Source: Candidatus Latescibacterota bacterium
GTDB taxonomy: Bacteria > Blakebacterota > Blakebacteria > Blakebacterales > Blakebacteraceae
Assembly: GCA_023135015.1 (NCBI GenBank)
Contig: JAGLTZ010000332.1
Location: forward strand, 1-12,034
DNA: 12,034 nucleotides
Reading direction: 5' to 3'
Below the pieces are notes generated by a model. That model saw nothing but the letters and a program-made list of their open reading frames with translations. It had not been told where the DNA came from and ran no database searches. This document shows, piece after piece, positions 1 through 6,907 of the stretch (position 1 is its first letter; each line of letters opens with the position of its first letter). Position numbers and translations under genes: made by a program.

Positions 1-609
1 GGTAACAGAGAATCTGAAACGCAGCTCCACATCCCTATCCACGCCTTCCGGGTATTCTGGAAGGGCGCTTCGCACGATCTCCCGGCTGCGCCCTATCCAT
101 TCGATGAGATAAGGCAGGTCTGGCCCTACACCGACCGCCGAGGGCTGTACATCGGGAAGAAGAAGTCCCTCACGAAGACCAGGCAGGGATGGTGACTCCT
201 TATCGCCAGTCGGCCCTCCCTGGCGGGATGCAGGCGGACGTTCCCGGCCGGCTCGTTCCAGATCAGCAAGCAGTCTGGATGGCTGCAGTCGCGGTATACG
301 GGCCTCCCTGCGGTCGGCAACCACGTTCAGTTCCTCAGGCCGAACAGGAACCGGACGGCGCACAGGAAGCTTCACAACTGCTGAAGTTTCGAGCTGCTCT
401 GGGGCAGTGGCGACAGGGAAGCCGGAGGAGACATCATCCACGCGGGAAGCCTGTGCGGGAGACAGGTCAAACAGCAGCACTTCGCTGTACTCTTCCACCC
501 AGGTTTCTAACTGAACCCCGATCATGAAGAAAATACCCACAAGGATCAAATGGAAAAGCGTTGATGCGGCCCAGCCCTGGAATCGAATGTCGTAGACATC
601 GATTCTCAC
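1..609 (-). CDS. tonB: TonB-family energy transducer, 3' end missing (window edge)
   Basis: This reading frame is open from a GTG at 607-609 to the window edge, giving 203 residues and no stop. It would be an inner-membrane-anchored periplasmic protein that transmits energy from ExbB/ExbD to an outer-membrane partner. Seen: a short cytoplasmic N terminus, one hydrophobic segment at about residues 12-33 (STLFHLILVGIFFMIGV), then a long Pro/Arg-rich linker at about 65-165 (for example LPVRRPVPVRPEE). The beginning of a TonB C-terminal domain follows at about 165-203, with PEYPEGV and then the strand-like DVELRFRFSV. GTG is chosen because it overlaps the ExbD stop as GTGA and sits 9 nt after GGAGGAGGG. 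An ATG at 599-601 is in another frame that stops after 17 codons. Known: TonB/TolA/AgmX-type proteins share this plan. The assignment to TonB rather than TolA rests on the YPEG-type C-terminal start and on the context. The rest of the C-terminal domain lies outside the window. Confidence 0.85.
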   Translation of the reverse strand, partial: MRIDVYDIRFQGWAASTLFHLILVGIFFMIGVQLETWVEEYSEVLLFDLSPAQASRVDDVSSGFPVATAPEQLETSAVVKLPVRRPVPVRPEELNVVADRREARIPRLQPSRLLADLERAGRERPPASRQGGPTGDKESPSLPGLREGLLLPDVQPSAVGVGPDLPYLIEWIGRSREIVRSALPEYPEGVDRDVELRFRFSVT

Positions 610-1022
610 TGGCTACCACCCTCCTCCTTTGTCCGAGTAGCCACCAGAAAGCGCCCCGCTCCGACCCGCTTGGCGATATCCATGATCTCTACCGCGCGCT
701 TGAATGGTATGTCTTCATCGGCGCGCAGAATAATGTCTTTATCCAAGCCTCCGGCCAGTTCCTGCTGCAGTCTTGCAGGCAGCTCAGCCAGCGATACAGG
801 TTCATCGTTCAGGTAAACACCACCGCTTATTGGAATGGTCACGGTCAGTATCTGTCTTTCTACCGTCTCGACAACCTGGGCTTCTGGAAGCTCAACCTTG
901 ATCCCCGGCTGAAGGATAAATGTACTGCTGAGAAGGAAGAAAATGAGCAGCAGTAGAACGATATCGGTCAGGCCGATTGCACTAAAGGCAACGATCGGCT
1001 TCCGCTCTGGCTCAAAGTCCAT
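606..1022 (-). CDS. exbD: ExbD/TolR-family biopolymer transport protein
   Basis: This 138-residue protein is the usual size for ExbD. With ExbB it forms the inner-membrane proton-driven motor that energises the TonB protein. Seen: a short N terminus, then one membrane segment at about residues 17-38 containing LTDIVLLLLIFFLLSS. Asp20 sits where family members carry the essential membrane Asp (Asp25 of E. coli ExbD). The rest is a periplasmic domain ending with the family pattern ADEDIPFKRAVEIMDIAK followed by GAGRFLVATR. The ATG start overlaps the exbB 3' end by 11 nt and is preceded by GGAGG 6 nt upstream. The stop overlaps the GTG of the TonB gene. The overlaps imply coupled translation and balanced amounts of the motor parts. 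TolR is the alternative name; the neighbouring TonB-type protein and barrel favour ExbD. Confidence 0.93.
   Translation of the reverse strand: MDFEPERKPIVAFSAIGLTDIVLLLLIFFLLSSTFILQPGIKVELPEAQVVETVERQILTVTIPISGGVYLNDEPVSLAELPARLQQELAGGLDKDIILRADEDIPFKRAVEIMDIAKRVGAGRFLVATRTKEEGGSQ
619..627 (-). promoter_or_regulatory. Ribosome binding site for the TonB-family gene
   Basis: On the minus strand this reads GGAGGAGGG, ending 9 nt before the GTG at 607-609. It lies inside the 3' end of exbD. It decides the GTG start of a gene that has no suitable in-frame ATG nearby. Confidence 0.7.
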
Positions 1023-1671
1023 GCTCCGCCTCCAGTGCCTTCAATGCACCTGTCCTGACTTCCTTGTCCCCGAGCAGGTCGAGTAGCTCCATGCTGGAAC
1101 GTTCCATCTCGAATACGAAGTGGCGTACCTGTCCCACAAGCCAGTTGTAGAAAATCAGCGCAGGAATTCCAACGGTCAGGCCGGCTGCTGTGGTCATGAG
1201 GGCTTCCCAGATCCCTCCGGCAAGCACATTAGCGTTCACCTGTCCGCCCAATGCCTGGATATCCATGAAAGCCCTGATCATACCGGTAACGGTCCCCAGA
1301 AATCCCAGCAGGGGGGCAACACCGGCTACGGTGGCGAGTGAATCGAGCCCGCGCTCCAATTTATACAGCTCCGCCTTACCGGCAGATTCCACCGTTTCCT
1401 TTATCAGGTCCCGGCTTGCACCCGCCCGCAGGACCCCTTCCCTGAGCATGCCGGCCACCGGCCCGGGGGTCTCATCACAGATATCCAGGGCTCTGCCCAC
1501 CTCTCCTCCACGCAGAGACTGGCGCACCCTGTTCATCAGGGTGCCGGTATTCACCCTCGCCCTTCGAAGAGTGAGCCACCGTTCCACTATGATCCCCGCC
1601 CCTATAAAGGAGCAGATCACGATAGGGATCATCAACCAGCCACCCTTCAACAGGATGGAAAAGATGCTCAT
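1012..1671 (-). CDS. exbB: ExbB/TolQ/MotA-family proton channel subunit
   Basis: This 219-residue inner-membrane protein has the three-helix layout of ExbB/TolQ and forms the stator ring of the proton channel with ExbD. Seen: the first membrane helix at about residues 10-30 (GGWLMIPIVICSFIGAGIIV), then a charged cytoplasmic region at about 31-110. The second helix lies at about 113-135 (VAPLLGFLGTVTGMIRAF) and the third at about 156-180 (ALMTTAAGLTVGIPALIF). The GTVTGM and TTAAGL motifs are the family signature; Thr127 and Thr161 correspond by position to the channel Thr residues of E. coli ExbB (148 and 181). The start has an excellent ribosome binding site, GAGGAGG at 5 nt. The gene begins 25 nt after the barrel gene and overlaps exbD by 11 nt. 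TolQ cannot be excluded by sequence alone; the TonB and barrel context favours ExbB. Confidence 0.95.
   Translation of the reverse strand: MSIFSILLKGGWLMIPIVICSFIGAGIIVERWLTLRRARVNTGTLMNRVRQSLRGGEVGRALDICDETPGPVAGMLREGVLRAGASRDLIKETVESAGKAELYKLERGLDSLATVAGVAPLLGFLGTVTGMIRAFMDIQALGGQVNANVLAGGIWEALMTTAAGLTVGIPALIFYNWLVGQVRHFVFEMERSSMELLDLLGDKEVRTGALKALEAEHGL
1029..1033 (-). promoter_or_regulatory. Ribosome binding site for exbD
   Basis: GGAGG on the minus strand, 6 nt before the exbD ATG at 1020-1022. It lies inside the last codons of exbB and supports this start and the 11-nt overlap. Confidence 0.7.
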
Positions 1672-1676
1672 TTACG

Positions 1677-1683
1677 CCTCCTC
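1677..1683 (-). promoter_or_regulatory. Strong ribosome binding site for exbB
   Basis: GAGGAGG on the minus strand, 5 nt before the exbB ATG at 1669-1671. It fills the short gap after the barrel stop codon, so exbB can start independently within the same message. Confidence 0.8.
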
Positions 1684-1696
1684 TAAGACCAGTGCC

Positions 1697-3412
1697 TCAA
1701 AACCGAATTGAAAGGCCGACTGCCGAGGTCCTTCCGGGCAGCGGGTATCCCTCCCACAGCGTAATCTCCTCGTCCAGGACGTTCCGCAACTCCAGCCATG
1801 CCGTCAGAGACAATCCGAAACCACGAGAGATACGGATGCCCAGATCGGTGGCAGGAGACATCCTGCGTGAGGCAAGGCTCACTTCCTCACCGGCCCCGAA
1901 GCGCTCACCCAGATGTGTGACACGTACACCCAGCTCGAGGCCCCACGGACCTCTGCCGTCAATGCCTCCTGAGAATTGTAAGCGCGGAACGTGTGGAAGT
2001 TCCGCAAGACCGCCCCCTGAGGGATCGCGCAGAACCATTTCCCCGTTGAGCGCGAGCTTGTCACCCGGCGTTCCCTCCAGGCTCAGCCGGGTCGAATTCA
2101 CCCCGACCGGTCCAACACCATCGAGTTTGAACAGACCGTCGCTCCAGGGATCTGATTCTGTTACAAGGCGCCAGAGGGGAAGTCGGTCGAACTGTCGCCG
2201 TGCAACCTGGAATTCCATCGTCAGGTGTAGTGCCACGATATATCGCAGGCCGATGCAGAAGTGGAATCGTTCCTCACGCGGGACCACCGAATAGCTGTTG
2301 GCCACGAACGGATTCTGTTCCCGGGCCGCTCCCAGCGTCATGTAGTCGATCTGCGGTCGATAGCGCACATACATGCTGAACCGCTCTGAATACTGGGAAG
2401 TAAATTCTGCCAGCGGCCAGATACGGGTCACCAGGCCGAGACCTGCGTCAACCTGGTACCAGACAGCTCCGGCGAGAATGTTGCTCGTTTCACCTATGAG
2501 GGATCTTACCGTCAACCGTACCGAGGAGAGGTTCGCCCTCTGAGTGGGCTGGGGCCCGCTAACCCTGTCGCCTTCGTTACGAGCAGTGAGATCCATAATA
2601 GTACGGCCAGTAAGCCATTCCAGCCCCGCTTCTATCCACCCACCCTGACTGCGCGGTTGCAGATCAGATCCCCGCACATCGTCGTTGAAACCGGTTTTTC
2701 TCCCTCCTACTCCGCCATGTACAGAGACCCCTCTACGGATCATCCCCTCCAGCTCCATGGAGTAGTCGGCATTAAACCAGGTACGAACGGCACCCGATGG
2801 AACCCCAGGGGGGATGGGGGTGACTGCCGAAGGTGCGCCTACACCCCATTCCTCACCCCTCCCGGCACCATAGCCGGTTCCCATGCGCAGTACGGTTGTT
2901 GGGCCGAGATACCGGATCGCCGATACTCTGCCCCTTCCGCCAAAGGAAGAGCTGTTGGGCAGATGCCCTCCTGTGCCCTCGGCTACCAGGTTAGCCAACA
3001 GCTTCCAATTTTGAACGTCGAACCATGCATCACCGCCGGCAATCAATTCTCCGAAAGTGCCGCCGCGCAGGTAGGCGCGTACCCAGCGCCCGGGTCCCGT
3101 CCTCTCCTGGGCAGCCAGCATCCTTCCCCCTCCCCATCCGGTACGGCTTCCCCCCTTTTCCCCAACCGGTGCCCCCACCTCTCTGTCTAGCGCGGTCCGC
3201 TTACCGGCGGGGAATAGCTTGCTTCCTTCCCTTACAGTAGCAGTGCTCCGGCCGAAGATAACGATGTCCGGAAGGGCCAGGGGTGGCAGTGTCCGGCGTT
3301 TAGCCACACTGTCCTGATGCGCCTGACTTAGAGATCCCCCTGCCTGTCCTGAAGCGCTCCGGGGCAGAGCGACTAATGCGGTGGCCAGCAGAAGCGAGCT
3401 TAATCGCATCAT
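1697..3412 (-). CDS. Outer-membrane beta-barrel protein, TonB-receptor-like C terminus, no plug domain seen
   Basis: The product is 571 residues. Seen: a signal peptide at about residues 1-22 (MMRLSSLLLATALVALP, then small residues), a Pro-rich segment with the motif PDIVIFGR at 48-55, a Gly/Arg-rich stretch at about 60-105, then alternating aromatic and polar strands from about 110 to the end. The last 32 residues (NVLDEEITLWEGYPLPGR and then GLSIRF) closely resemble the final strands of TonB-dependent receptors, and the terminal Phe fits insertion by BAM. No plug domain of about 150 residues is visible before the barrel, and the protein is shorter than most TonB receptors. Its start overlaps the TPR gene stop as ATGA; a second ATG follows directly. 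ExbB, ExbD and TonB genes lie downstream, so this is the likely outer-membrane partner. PDIVIFGR could serve as a TonB-contact motif, but that is inference. The cargo is unknown. Confidence 0.8.
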   Translation of the reverse strand: MMRLSSLLLATALVALPRSASGQAGGSLSQAHQDSVAKRRTLPPLALPDIVIFGRSTATVREGSKLFPAGKRTALDREVGAPVGEKGGSRTGWGGGRMLAAQERTGPGRWVRAYLRGGTFGELIAGGDAWFDVQNWKLLANLVAEGTGGHLPNSSSFGGRGRVSAIRYLGPTTVLRMGTGYGAGRGEEWGVGAPSAVTPIPPGVPSGAVRTWFNADYSMELEGMIRRGVSVHGGVGGRKTGFNDDVRGSDLQPRSQGGWIEAGLEWLTGRTIMDLTARNEGDRVSGPQPTQRANLSSVRLTVRSLIGETSNILAGAVWYQVDAGLGLVTRIWPLAEFTSQYSERFSMYVRYRPQIDYMTLGAAREQNPFVANSYSVVPREERFHFCIGLRYIVALHLTMEFQVARRQFDRLPLWRLVTESDPWSDGLFKLDGVGPVGVNSTRLSLEGTPGDKLALNGEMVLRDPSGGGLAELPHVPRLQFSGGIDGRGPWGLELGVRVTHLGERFGAGEEVSLASRRMSPATDLGIRISRGFGLSLTAWLELRNVLDEEITLWEGYPLPGRTSAVGLSIRF

Positions 3413-6400
3413 CTCGGGATTCGCTCCAGTGCAGTTCGGACCTGGTCAATCACAGGAGAATCCGGATAATCATCTAGCACGGACTGCAGCAGGCTCCGGG
3501 CCTTTTCATAATTCTCCAGATGGATATTGGCCTCACCAGCACGCAGGAGAGCTTTTGCTATCCATCTTATAAAGGCAGGGTAAACATATTTCACTTTCAG
3601 ATACTGGACCTCCGCATCACTCCAGCGCTCCTGGGCGTATAGTATCTCACCTGCTAAAAACTGCGCCTCTGCAGCGAGTTCGTCGGTGCGCTCCGCCAGA
3701 ATCGTATTAACCTGGGTCTGCGCGATATTGTAGTTGTGTCTCTCCAGCGCTAGTTCAGCCAGCCGCAGCCGCCCCTGAACCGCCAGAGGACTGCCGGGGT
3801 AATCATCTATCAGCCTGCGCAGCTCGACTTCCGTACGGGTGGGATCGGCCAGCGCGCGGTTACAGAGAGCAGAGATGTAGAGCGCCTCGGCCCGCACAGG
3901 TAGAGAAGCAGTAGTCAGTGGTTCCAGGGTGCGAATCGCTTCGGCATGCGCCGCCCTGTCGAACTGCAGTTTACCCAGACGCAGCCTGGCCTCCCCCGCA
4001 AATGAGCTTTCAGGAAAGCGATCCAGAAGCCGGCTAAATGAACTCTCGGCCTGCCCGACATCTCCGTTCCGCTGATACGCCTGTGCCAGCCAGTAGAGCG
4101 CCTCTCCTGTAACTGCTGTTACGCTCCCTGCGAGATCCCTGAAAACATTTGTCGCGTCGGCGAAACGTTCCTGATTGAATAAGAACTTGCCTTGCTGCAG
4201 TCTGACCTGCGCCCGGACGGATGATGGAGCAGACGGTTCCAGCATCTCTCCTGCTATCCGTTCGGCATCCTCATCACGGCCGAGCTGTACGAGCGCCCAC
4301 TGCATCCCGCCCACCGCCTCGGCGAGCCACTTGTCCCCGGGATGTGCCCGGGCCAGCGCCCGGTACGAGGAGAGTGCCTCCTCATAATCGCCTGCGTTGT
4401 AATAAGAATCTCCGATACCGTACCTGGCATCCGGTGCAAGTTCGCTGGGAGGCTGCAGTTCCAGCACTTTATTGTACTCCGCTATCGCCCGGTCATACTC
4501 CCCCAGCCGGAAGAGGGCCCATCCCCTCCAGTAGAGGGCGTCGTCGTAGCGGTCGCTCGAGGGATAGCGTGTGAGTATCTCTCCAAGGATCATGAGCGCC
4601 GAGCGGTATTGCTCGGCACGGATGAACGAGTCGCCCGAGATATACGCCACCTGGTCGGCATCAGGGGCCAGACGATCGCGCTCAAGGACGTTACTATAGG
4701 TCACGCCAGCATCCCGGAAGCGTCGCTGGTTGTAGTAGGCATCGGCGATCCGCAGGTGAGCATCCCGCTTGAGGGCCTCATCCCCACTCTGCGCTGCAAC
4801 TACCTGGAGGAAAGACTCAATCGCCTGGGGATACTGCCTCAGTGAAAAGTGTGACCATCCGATTCCATAAGCAGCATCAAGGGCCCGGGAACCGTTTGGA
4901 TAGCGATCCAGATACTGCCTGTAGAGCCTGGAGCTCTCCTCATACGAGCCGTCGCTGTAGACCGCCTCAGCCTGAAAGAAGAGAGCATCCGGCGCCAGCT
5001 CTTTTCCGGGATAGAGCCTCCGGTACCTTGCAAAGCCTGCTGCCGCATCCTGCAGCGCAACAAGCTGAAACTGACAGTAGGAGCGCTGGAATAGCGCAAT
5101 CTCTGCGGCGTCGGCTCCAGGCCAACGTTCAAGAACCGCCCCGAAGGCTGTATCGGCATTCGCGTAGTTGGTTTCAGCGAGCCAGCACTCCCCTATCAGT
5201 TCGGCTGAGTCGGCACCCAGTGAGCTCTCCGGGTAATCGCGCAGCATTCTCGAGAGTATCTCCCTGGCCTCTGAGTAGGCGCTTCGATGAAAACGCAGCA
5301 GCCCCGCTTCTAACAGGGCGTCATCGGCCCACTCGTCACGGGGATACCTTTCGGCTGTTGCCAGAAAGGCGGCAAGGGCCTCTCTGGCGCGGTCTGATTC
5401 GCGCAGAGCGACACCTGAGCGGTAGAGCGCTCCACCTGCGACCTGGCTCTCGGGATACATCTCGACAGTCCTCGCGAAGGCATCGGCAGCTCCTGCCGGA
5501 TTATCTGTATTCAGGTAGGTCCATCCTATGGCCACCTGCGCTTCAGAGGCAGTTTCATGCCGAGGGTAGCTGTCAACCACGTCCTGATAGTGTCGGCGTG
5601 CCAGATCGTACTCCTCCAGGTGATAGTAGGACTCCCCGAGCAGGAAACCGGCGTTTGCAGACACCTCCCGCCCCAGGTTGAGCTGCACGACCTGGGCCAT
5701 CGTATCTGCGGCCTCGCGGTACTGTTCCAGCGCAAAGTAGCACTGCCCTATTTTGTAAAGGCACGAGGAGATCAGATCGCTTTCCGGGTAATCATCCAGC
5801 ACGCGCTGGTAATAGAGCAGCGCATCCCTGTACTCCTCCTTACTCTGTGCGATCCAACCCATGCTGTAGAGTGCGTAGTCAGCCACCGGCGAGTGGGGCG
5901 TGAGTTTGTATACGCTCTGGTATGCCTGCCGGGCATCCTCTAGCATCTCCCGTCGCAGCATCGCCTCACCCAACCAGTAGCGTGCACGGTCGAGCAGGTC
6001 GGAGTTGGGCCGGCGCCTGCCGATCGTCTGGAAATCCTCGGAAGCAGCTTTGTAATCGCCCAGCTTGAAGAAGGCCTCACCCCTGCGATAGAGCGCCTGA
6101 TCCATGTAGGGACTCTGCGGATAAGCGATCGTAAAGGCTTTCAACAGATCGACGGTCTGGCGGTAGTGTTCCTGCAGGAAGTGCACCTCTGCCTGAAGCA
6201 GGCTGACCTCCTCGACCCTCTTCGAGGAAGCGTGGTTTTCCAGGAACCGATGGATCTGTCCGAGTGCCGTCGGGTAGAGCCCATCGGAAACAAGACCTCT
6301 GATAAACCGGTATTCCTGTTCCGCCTGGTCGACCTGCAACGACGGTGCTGCCAGGGGTACTCCGTTCTGTGCTATGCACTCATACGGCGACCCAACAAAG

Positions 6401-6459
6401 GCCAGCAGAGTGCCAGCGAGTAAAACCCTGGAAACGGCCGTTGCCCGTACTAAGTGCAC
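3409..6459 (-). CDS. Large exported TPR-repeat protein (CpoB/BamD-like repeats)
   Basis: From the preferred GTG at 6457-6459 the product is 1016 residues. Seen: a signal peptide at residues 1-30 (Arg-containing n-region, core VLLAGTLLAF, cleavage after CIA before Gln31). From about residue 46 to the end there are roughly 25 TPR-type helical pairs spaced 35-38 residues, with recurrent DDYPES/RYP turns and patterns such as LYRRGEAFFKLGDY, ALYWRGWALFRLGEYD and RYGIGDSYYNAGDYEEAL. Known: such repeats are protein-binding scaffolds; a much smaller one, CpoB, works with Tol-Pal in the periplasm. The 4-nt overlap with the barrel gene and the downstream exbB, exbD and tonB genes suggest a periplasmic scaffold linking barrel and motor. 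The frame is open to an ATG at 6709-6711 (1100 residues), but those 84 extra residues are Cys/Arg-rich, unlike an exported N terminus, and would bury the signal peptide. GGAG lies only 2 nt before the GTG, so the start is not firm. Confidence 0.88.
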   Translation of the reverse strand: MHLVRATAVSRVLLAGTLLAFVGSPYECIAQNGVPLAAPSLQVDQAEQEYRFIRGLVSDGLYPTALGQIHRFLENHASSKRVEEVSLLQAEVHFLQEHYRQTVDLLKAFTIAYPQSPYMDQALYRRGEAFFKLGDYKAASEDFQTIGRRRPNSDLLDRARYWLGEAMLRREMLEDARQAYQSVYKLTPHSPVADYALYSMGWIAQSKEEYRDALLYYQRVLDDYPESDLISSCLYKIGQCYFALEQYREAADTMAQVVQLNLGREVSANAGFLLGESYYHLEEYDLARRHYQDVVDSYPRHETASEAQVAIGWTYLNTDNPAGAADAFARTVEMYPESQVAGGALYRSGVALRESDRAREALAAFLATAERYPRDEWADDALLEAGLLRFHRSAYSEAREILSRMLRDYPESSLGADSAELIGECWLAETNYANADTAFGAVLERWPGADAAEIALFQRSYCQFQLVALQDAAAGFARYRRLYPGKELAPDALFFQAEAVYSDGSYEESSRLYRQYLDRYPNGSRALDAAYGIGWSHFSLRQYPQAIESFLQVVAAQSGDEALKRDAHLRIADAYYNQRRFRDAGVTYSNVLERDRLAPDADQVAYISGDSFIRAEQYRSALMILGEILTRYPSSDRYDDALYWRGWALFRLGEYDRAIAEYNKVLELQPPSELAPDARYGIGDSYYNAGDYEEALSSYRALARAHPGDKWLAEAVGGMQWALVQLGRDEDAERIAGEMLEPSAPSSVRAQVRLQQGKFLFNQERFADATNVFRDLAGSVTAVTGEALYWLAQAYQRNGDVGQAESSFSRLLDRFPESSFAGEARLRLGKLQFDRAAHAEAIRTLEPLTTASLPVRAEALYISALCNRALADPTRTEVELRRLIDDYPGSPLAVQGRLRLAELALERHNYNIAQTQVNTILAERTDELAAEAQFLAGEILYAQERWSDAEVQYLKVKYVYPAFIRWIAKALLRAGEANIHLENYEKARSLLQSVLDDYPDSPVIDQVRTALERIPR

Positions 6460-6798
6460 CGCTCCGCAATTACGCTGGCATTCAAGCGCCGATGTATTCC
6501 GGCCTGCCGGGTTCCTTGTGCGGCGTACAGTTAGTACGTCTCCGCGCAACCCGTTGACTTCCTTGACCTTGCGCAAAATTGCTCGTTTCTGTCGTGGAAA
6601 CCTCGCCATGTCCCATCCGGAGATTGCTCGCCGGCAACAGCCGGACTCGCGGTCCACAGAACGGAATCCGGATGGGGACAAACTAGCGAATCCCCCCGAC
6701 GCAGGAAGCATTCAATTCCCGAATGCCAGTATGTGTAACTAGCCGCTGTTTCCATTTGAACGATTCTCCGCACAGGGTAGTTCCAGCTCTCTTCAAGA

Positions 6799-6840
6799 CT
6801 GTCTGGAATGTTTAGTGGAAACTCTAGAGCTTCCGGACAG
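6799..6840. repeat. Imperfect inverted repeat with nested inner dyad
   Basis: The arms CTGTCTGGAA (6799-6808) and TTCCGGACAG (6831-6840) match at 9 of 10 positions. The odd pair is a G-U wobble in plus-strand RNA and an A-C mismatch in minus-strand RNA. Inside lie a second dyad, GTTT (6810-6813) and AAAC (6819-6822), and the palindrome CTCTAGAG (6822-6829). It may be an operator or a structured leader of the TPR gene run. No T-run follows on either side, so a terminator is unlikely. Confidence 0.4.
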
Positions 6841-6856
6841 AAACTAACTAATCGAT

Positions 6857-6872
6857 ATCAGTCTGTACTGAT
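6857..6872. repeat. Small perfect hairpin downstream of the kinase gene
   Basis: ATCAGT-CTGT-ACTGAT is a 6-bp stem with a 4-nt loop. It starts 35 nt past the kinase stop and is followed on the minus strand by T-rich but interrupted sequence (GATTAGTTAGTTT). A weak terminator for the kinase gene is possible, but the stem is short and AT-rich. A competing pairing, ATCC with GGAT at 6871-6884, overlaps it. Confidence 0.3.
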
Positions 6873-6907
6873 CCGTGTATGGATATAGTAGGAGTGAAAG
6901 GTTATGA

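Larger units (their letters stand above)
6460..6907. other. Leader/intergenic stretch between the kinase and TPR genes
   Basis: These 448 bases separate the kinase stop from the preferred TPR start. The part from 6460 to 6711 is open in the TPR frame, but its translation looks non-coding. I see no tRNA, no convincing sigma-70 or sigma-54 promoter and no T-run terminator. What is present: a short dyad CGTAC-AGTTA-GTACG at 6524-6538, a longer imperfect dyad at 6799-6840 and a small perfect hairpin at 6857-6872. A promoter for the TPR-TonB gene run is expected here but cannot be placed by eye. Confidence 0.5.

Noticed and set aside
126..320. Minus-strand 64-codon frame
   Set aside because: It is in a different frame from the TonB-family gene, whose frame has a membrane anchor and a coupled start.
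189..527. Plus-strand open frame of 112 codons near the left edge
   Set aside because: Lies opposite the TonB-family gene, has low-complexity Arg/Gln/Pro composition and shows no recognisable domain.
1190..1711. Plus-strand frames opposite exbB and the end of the barrel gene (173 and 200 codons, to 2294)
   Set aside because: Ser/Pro/Arg-rich antisense shadows of clear exbB and barrel genes.
4842..5681. Plus-strand 279-codon frame opposite the TPR gene
   Set aside because: Its Arg/Ser/His-rich composition is typical of the antisense of repetitive GC-rich coding DNA; no domain is seen.
3409..6459. Regular repeats in the DNA considered as a CRISPR array or tandem repeat
   Set aside because: The periodicity is only at protein level (35-38 residue TPR units with varied DNA); no identical repeats or spacers are seen.
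6712..6907. Sigma-54 promoter for the TPR gene run (TGGCAT near 6725)
   Set aside because: The downstream GC element is missing at the required distance.
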